Part shown: positions 61,236 through 64,000 of the stretch, one piece after another
Numbering within the stretch: position 1 is the stretch's first letter
Layout of the letters: every line of letters starts with the position of its first letter
NCBI GenBank assembly: GCA_965212505.1
Contig: OZ243123.1
Span: forward strand, 4,898,001-4,962,000
Length of the DNA: 64,000 nt
Direction of reading: 5' to 3'
Source: JAHEKO01 sp965212505
GTDB taxonomy: Bacteria; Acidobacteriota; Thermoanaerobaculia; Multivoradales; JAHEKO01
Position numbers and translations under genes: made by a program
Notes under the pieces: generated by a model
What the model saw: only the letters and a program-made list of their open reading frames with translations
Told to the model about the DNA's origin: nothing
The model's database searches: none

Positions 61236-63008
61236 TCATTCTCCAGTGAGAGTTCTCGCCGCCCCCACCGTGCCGCCCTTCGGGTGATGCGCCTTGATGT
61301 GAAGGGTGGTGCCGGCGGCAGCTCGCACGACCCACTCCACGTCACGCTCCGAGTGGCCGCCGATCACGCCGAGGTCGAGTCGCGCCTGGCCGGAGAGCAC
61401 CTCGACGCCTTTGCCGCCGACCTTCACGCGCACTGGCGTCGCCCGTCCGTTCGCCGTTCGTACCGCGAGCTCGGTGGGAGAGAAGCCGTCGTTGGCCACC
61501 GTCGCCTCGATGCGGTAGACGTCGCCACCGAGGGCGATGGCTTCGAAGTTTCGAATCTCGAGATCGGGGGTATTGCGCGCCTGCATGAGGACAAACTCGA
61601 CGTTGCGCTGGACCTCCTCGTCCAGGTCCGCCGAGAGTGGGTTGTTCGCCCCGAACTTGCGCCAGCCGCCGATCTCGACGGTGCCCAGTTGTGGGTGTTC
61701 GAAGGACTCCCACTCCTTGAAGACCGCTCCGCCGAGCTCTTCGTCGTCCCAGCGCAGCCTCTCGTGCTGCTCGATGCGGCCATCACCGTCGTCGTCCTCA
61801 CCCATCTGGTAGATCTCGTTGGCGAACGCCACCACGCCGAAGATCTCGTAGAGCGCGTCGATCGACCCACCGTAGGCGGCGTAGCCGTCGAGACGGCTCG
61901 GTCCGCCGTGCAGGTCGCCCTCCTTGTCGCGCCAGATCTGGCCGCCCTTCTTGTTGCCCGAGCCGCGCGGCCAGTTCCAGTCGTAGACCGACGTTGCCAG
62001 GTTGTAGCCGGTCACCTCGAGGCCGCGCTCGCCGAGCCGTTGATACAGCTCGAGATCGCCTCTCGGTAGCTTCCAGTCGGGTACTGATGGTGGCCGCAAG
62101 ACGACGCCGCCGCTCGAATGGAAGTGCTGCGACGCCGCAATGTTCGGGTGTGCCACAGCGAAGTCCATGAGCGCGCGAACCTCGGTCTCGGAGCCAGCAA
62201 ACGGGCCGTTGCCGCGCTGTCCGATGAACCAGTTTCCCGGGTAGTTTCGGTTCGGGTCGATGCCCCCGAGACGGTCCTCCTGGTACTCGCCGTCGTCGTC
62301 GTTGTCGACTCCTTCGGTCCACTGCTCGTAGAAGGGGCCGGTGTCGCCGGGCCGGCGCCGACGCATGAGGCGCGAGTCCTCCTCGCTCGCGGTCCAGTTG
62401 CCGATCGGCGACTCGCGGCGCATGGTGAGCGCCTGGCTGTCGCCGTCGAGGTCCTCCGGTCCGTCCTCGTCGAGCCGCCCGTCGCCGTCGTCGTCCCAGG
62501 GCCGCTGCGTCGAGTCGCGCGGTCGCTCGGGAGTGCGCATGTGGAGCTCCGAGGTGTCGGGGATGACCGCCGGTGCGATGTAGAACGTCTTACGCCGAAG
62601 GAGGTCGGCGATCTCGGGCTCGTCGGAGGTGAGGAGACGATGGATCACACCCAGCGCCGCCTCGATCGACACCACCTCGTCGGCGTCGACTCCGCCGTCG
62701 ACCCAGATCGCCGGCTTCGATTCGGGCTCGCCCGTCGAAGGGTCGGTGATCGTCATCACCCAGAGATCGCGCCCCTGGTAGCTCTTGCCGATCGACTCGA
62801 GACTCGCGAGTTCCGGCCGGTGTTCCGCAGCGTCGCGCAGGAACTGTTCGACCTCGCCGAACTCTCGGTAGCAGTCGAACTCGAGCGCGGGTCCGAACGG
62901 GGCGCAGGCGTCGAAGTAGAGCTTCGGTCCGAGCTCCGAGTGGCTGGTCGCCTGCGCGGGTGCCACGTACAGCACGGCCAAGAGGGCGTAGGGCAGGGCT
63001 CGCTCCAT
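61236..63008 (-). CDS. Exported M14-family carboxypeptidase with DxxE and acidic calcium-like loops
   Basis: A 590-residue protein, signal peptide ending near APAQATS. The M14 fold is supported by IDPNRNYPGNW (residues 250-260), H297 in HFHSSGG and E398 in AFANEIYQMG. The first zinc ligand pair, normally HxxE, is D108-AD-E111 (VDGGVDADEV). Two acidic loops near 172-183 and 235-246 (DDDGDGRLDEDG, DNDDDGEYQEDR) and one near 404-413 resemble EF-hand calcium sites. A C-terminal beta-domain follows. It probably acts on peptide C-termini outside the cell; the Asp ligand leaves activity open. Start of an operon-like run with the beta-helix and M24 genes. Confidence 0.82.
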   Translation of the reverse strand: MERALPYALLAVLYVAPAQATSHSELGPKLYFDACAPFGPALEFDCYREFGEVEQFLRDAAEHRPELASLESIGKSYQGRDLWVMTITDPSTGEPESKPAIWVDGGVDADEVVSIEAALGVIHRLLTSDEPEIADLLRRKTFYIAPAVIPDTSELHMRTPERPRDSTQRPWDDDGDGRLDEDGPEDLDGDSQALTMRRESPIGNWTASEEDSRLMRRRRPGDTGPFYEQWTEGVDNDDDGEYQEDRLGGIDPNRNYPGNWFIGQRGNGPFAGSETEVRALMDFAVAHPNIAASQHFHSSGGVVLRPPSVPDWKLPRGDLELYQRLGERGLEVTGYNLATSVYDWNWPRGSGNKKGGQIWRDKEGDLHGGPSRLDGYAAYGGSIDALYEIFGVVAFANEIYQMGEDDDGDGRIEQHERLRWDDEELGGAVFKEWESFEHPQLGTVEIGGWRKFGANNPLSADLDEEVQRNVEFVLMQARNTPDLEIRNFEAIALGGDVYRIEATVANDGFSPTELAVRTANGRATPVRVKVGGKGVEVLSGQARLDLGVIGGHSERDVEWVVRAAAGTTLHIKAHHPKGGTVGAARTLTGE

Positions 63009-63128
63009 CGAGGTTCTCCTTTCGAGAGTCGAACCGCGAGCCTACCTCGCACGAGCACTCGACCGCGACGGGGCGCCCCCAGGGGAGCAGGCCCTGTCGT
63101 GAGATGAGTCGTCGGGCTGGAGCCGTCT

Positions 63129-63674
63129 CTAGCCGGTTTCGGCCGACTCGACCTGCACGGCCGGAGCTGGTGCCGCTGGCGGCGGCTTGAAGAGGGTCAC
63201 CATGCAGCCGCCCAGGGCCGCGAGCAGGATGCCGGCGACAAACTGCCAGCGCAGCGCGCCGTACCCTCCGGCGGGCGGGTGGAGCAGCAGCGAGACGATC
63301 GCGTTCACGATCGGAGCGCCGGCGAAGATGATCGACATGACGACCGTCGGGCTGCCCTTGGCGCCGAAGGCGAGGAGCACGGCGAATGCGCCGGCAGCGC
63401 CGGCCAGGCCGGCCACCAGGGAGAGGCCCATCCCCTTGGCCGGGAGGTCCCAGCTTGCGCCTCGGGCGACGAGGAGGGCCAGTGGCGCCAGGACCGCGGT
63501 CAGGAAGTAGGCGATGCCGACGAAGAGGAACGCTTTGTAGCGACCGTTCTCGGGGTCGCCCATCTCGAGCTGACCGGCGTGCAGGAGGATGCCGTAGACC
63601 CCCCAGGTGAAGACGGTCATCAAAGCGAAAATCAACCAGGTCAGTCCCGGTCCCTGTGCTGCGTCGGCTGCCAT
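63129..63674 (-). CDS. Small multi-span membrane protein, DMT/EamA-like
   Basis: A 181-residue protein from ATG 63672-63674 (MAADAAQGPG). Five membrane helices are visible (LTWLIFALMTVFTWGVYGIL; FVGIAYFLTAVLAPLALLV; LSLVAGLAGAAGAFAVLLAF; VVMSIIFAGAPIVNAIVSLLL; FVAGILLAALGGCMVTLF), ending in a Pro/Ala-rich tail. The GAPIVNA-type helix recalls half-size drug/metabolite transporter (EamA) proteins. Substrate unknown. Stands alone, 120 bases before the M14 gene. Confidence 0.7.
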   Translation of the reverse strand: MAADAAQGPGLTWLIFALMTVFTWGVYGILLHAGQLEMGDPENGRYKAFLFVGIAYFLTAVLAPLALLVARGASWDLPAKGMGLSLVAGLAGAAGAFAVLLAFGAKGSPTVVMSIIFAGAPIVNAIVSLLLHPPAGGYGALRWQFVAGILLAALGGCMVTLFKPPPAAPAPAVQVESAETG

Positions 63675-63807
63675 GGGGTGTCTCCTTTGCGAGGCCGTAG
63701 CTCGAGCCTCGGAAGAATGAGGTCGCAGGTATATCACTCTGGGCGGGTGTGTCGGCGCGCTGGGCGGTGAGGGCGTAAGATCCCGAAACCCGAAAGGAGA
63801 CTGAGCG

Positions 63808-64000
63808 ATGGAATGGTTGGCCAACCCCGAGGCGTGGATCGCGCTGCTCACATTGACGGCGCTCGAGCTGGTGCTCGGAATCGACAACATCATCTTCATC
63901 ACCATCCTGGCCGGCAAGCTGCCCGAGGAGCAACGGGGCAAGGCTCGGAACATCGGTCTCGCCCTGGCGATGCTCATGCGCATCGGCCTCCTGCTCACCC
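63808..64000 (+). CDS. TerC-family membrane protein, N-terminal part (partial)
   Basis: The first 64 codons are visible, from ATG 63808 with AAAGGAGA 8 bases upstream, and the frame stays open to the window end. WLANPEAWIALLTLTALELVLGIDN is the typical TerC start, followed by a second helix. TerC-family proteins are metal- (often Mn2+) exporters in some bacteria. No tellurium-resistance genes are visible in this window. Confidence 0.88.
   Translation, partial: MEWLANPEAWIALLTLTALELVLGIDNIIFITILAGKLPEEQRGKARNIGLALAMLMRIGLLLT

Noticed and set aside
63129..63998. A 289-codon minus-strand frame covering the TerC start
   Set aside because: The real membrane protein starts at 63674; the extension is antisense to the TerC gene and not hydrophobic.

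Overview
The window is GC-rich bacterial chromosomal DNA, almost entirely protein coding. Gene ends abut or overlap by a few bases, Shine-Dalgarno sequences are clear and GTG/TTG starts are common. Two TonB-dependent receptors, a TonB transducer, many signal peptides and c-type cytochromes show a Gram-negative envelope. The mix of exported PQQ-like beta-propellers, TPR and CHAT proteins, a CadC-like regulator fused to a TolB-like propeller, DxxE-type M14 and M20 exopeptidases and beta-helix proteins recalls Acidobacteriota (Thermoanaerobaculia-like) or a related lineage. This placement is inferred from gene content, not from a marker gene. I saw no rRNA, tRNA, CRISPR array, insertion sequence or prophage.

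Layout. 1-6.8 kb: end of a TRAP permease, a LolCDE/MacB-like ABC exporter with a tandem PilZ protein, a TonB transducer and a CPBP protease. 6.8-15.6 kb: a small gene with an apparent 3' frameshift, a CadC/TolB-like regulator divergent from a diheme cytochrome, a VapBC-type toxin-antitoxin pair, a thioesterase, an M20 hydrolase, a glycosyltransferase and a TPR lipoprotein. 15.7-20 kb: a lipoprotein cytochrome cd1 (NirS-like) downstream of a TonB receptor. 20.2-27 kb: an SSF symporter with its DUF3311 partner, then an exported propeller, a siderophore-type receptor and a halogenase-like flavoprotein. 27.2-32.4 kb, plus strand: a PQQ-type sugar dehydrogenase, glutaminase and an M1 aminopeptidase.

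32.5-42.5 kb is the most striking part: seven tightly packed minus-strand genes. In transcription order they encode two exported propellers, a lid-less AMP-forming ligase, a divergent aldehyde-dehydrogenase-fold protein with a catalytic-type Cys, an iron-dependent alcohol dehydrogenase, a third exported propeller and a HemN/HemW-type radical SAM protein. The cytoplasmic enzymes make a logical carboxylate to aldehyde to alcohol route, LuxE/LuxC-like but without luciferase. I know of no described system with this composition.

42.7-51.9 kb: a zinc alcohol dehydrogenase, exported beta-helix and VOC proteins, a sulfatase-fold enzyme with Thr at the nucleophile position, a TPR protein, a metzincin protease and a HAF-repeat-like protein. 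51.9-57.5 kb: a two-gene operon (unknown regulator-like protein and anti-sigma-like membrane protein) converging on a PDZ-TPR-CHAT protease-like protein. 57.5-63 kb: an exported M24 peptidase, a beta-helix/InlB-repeat protein and an M14 carboxypeptidase with a changed zinc ligand. The window ends in a small membrane protein and the start of a TerC gene.
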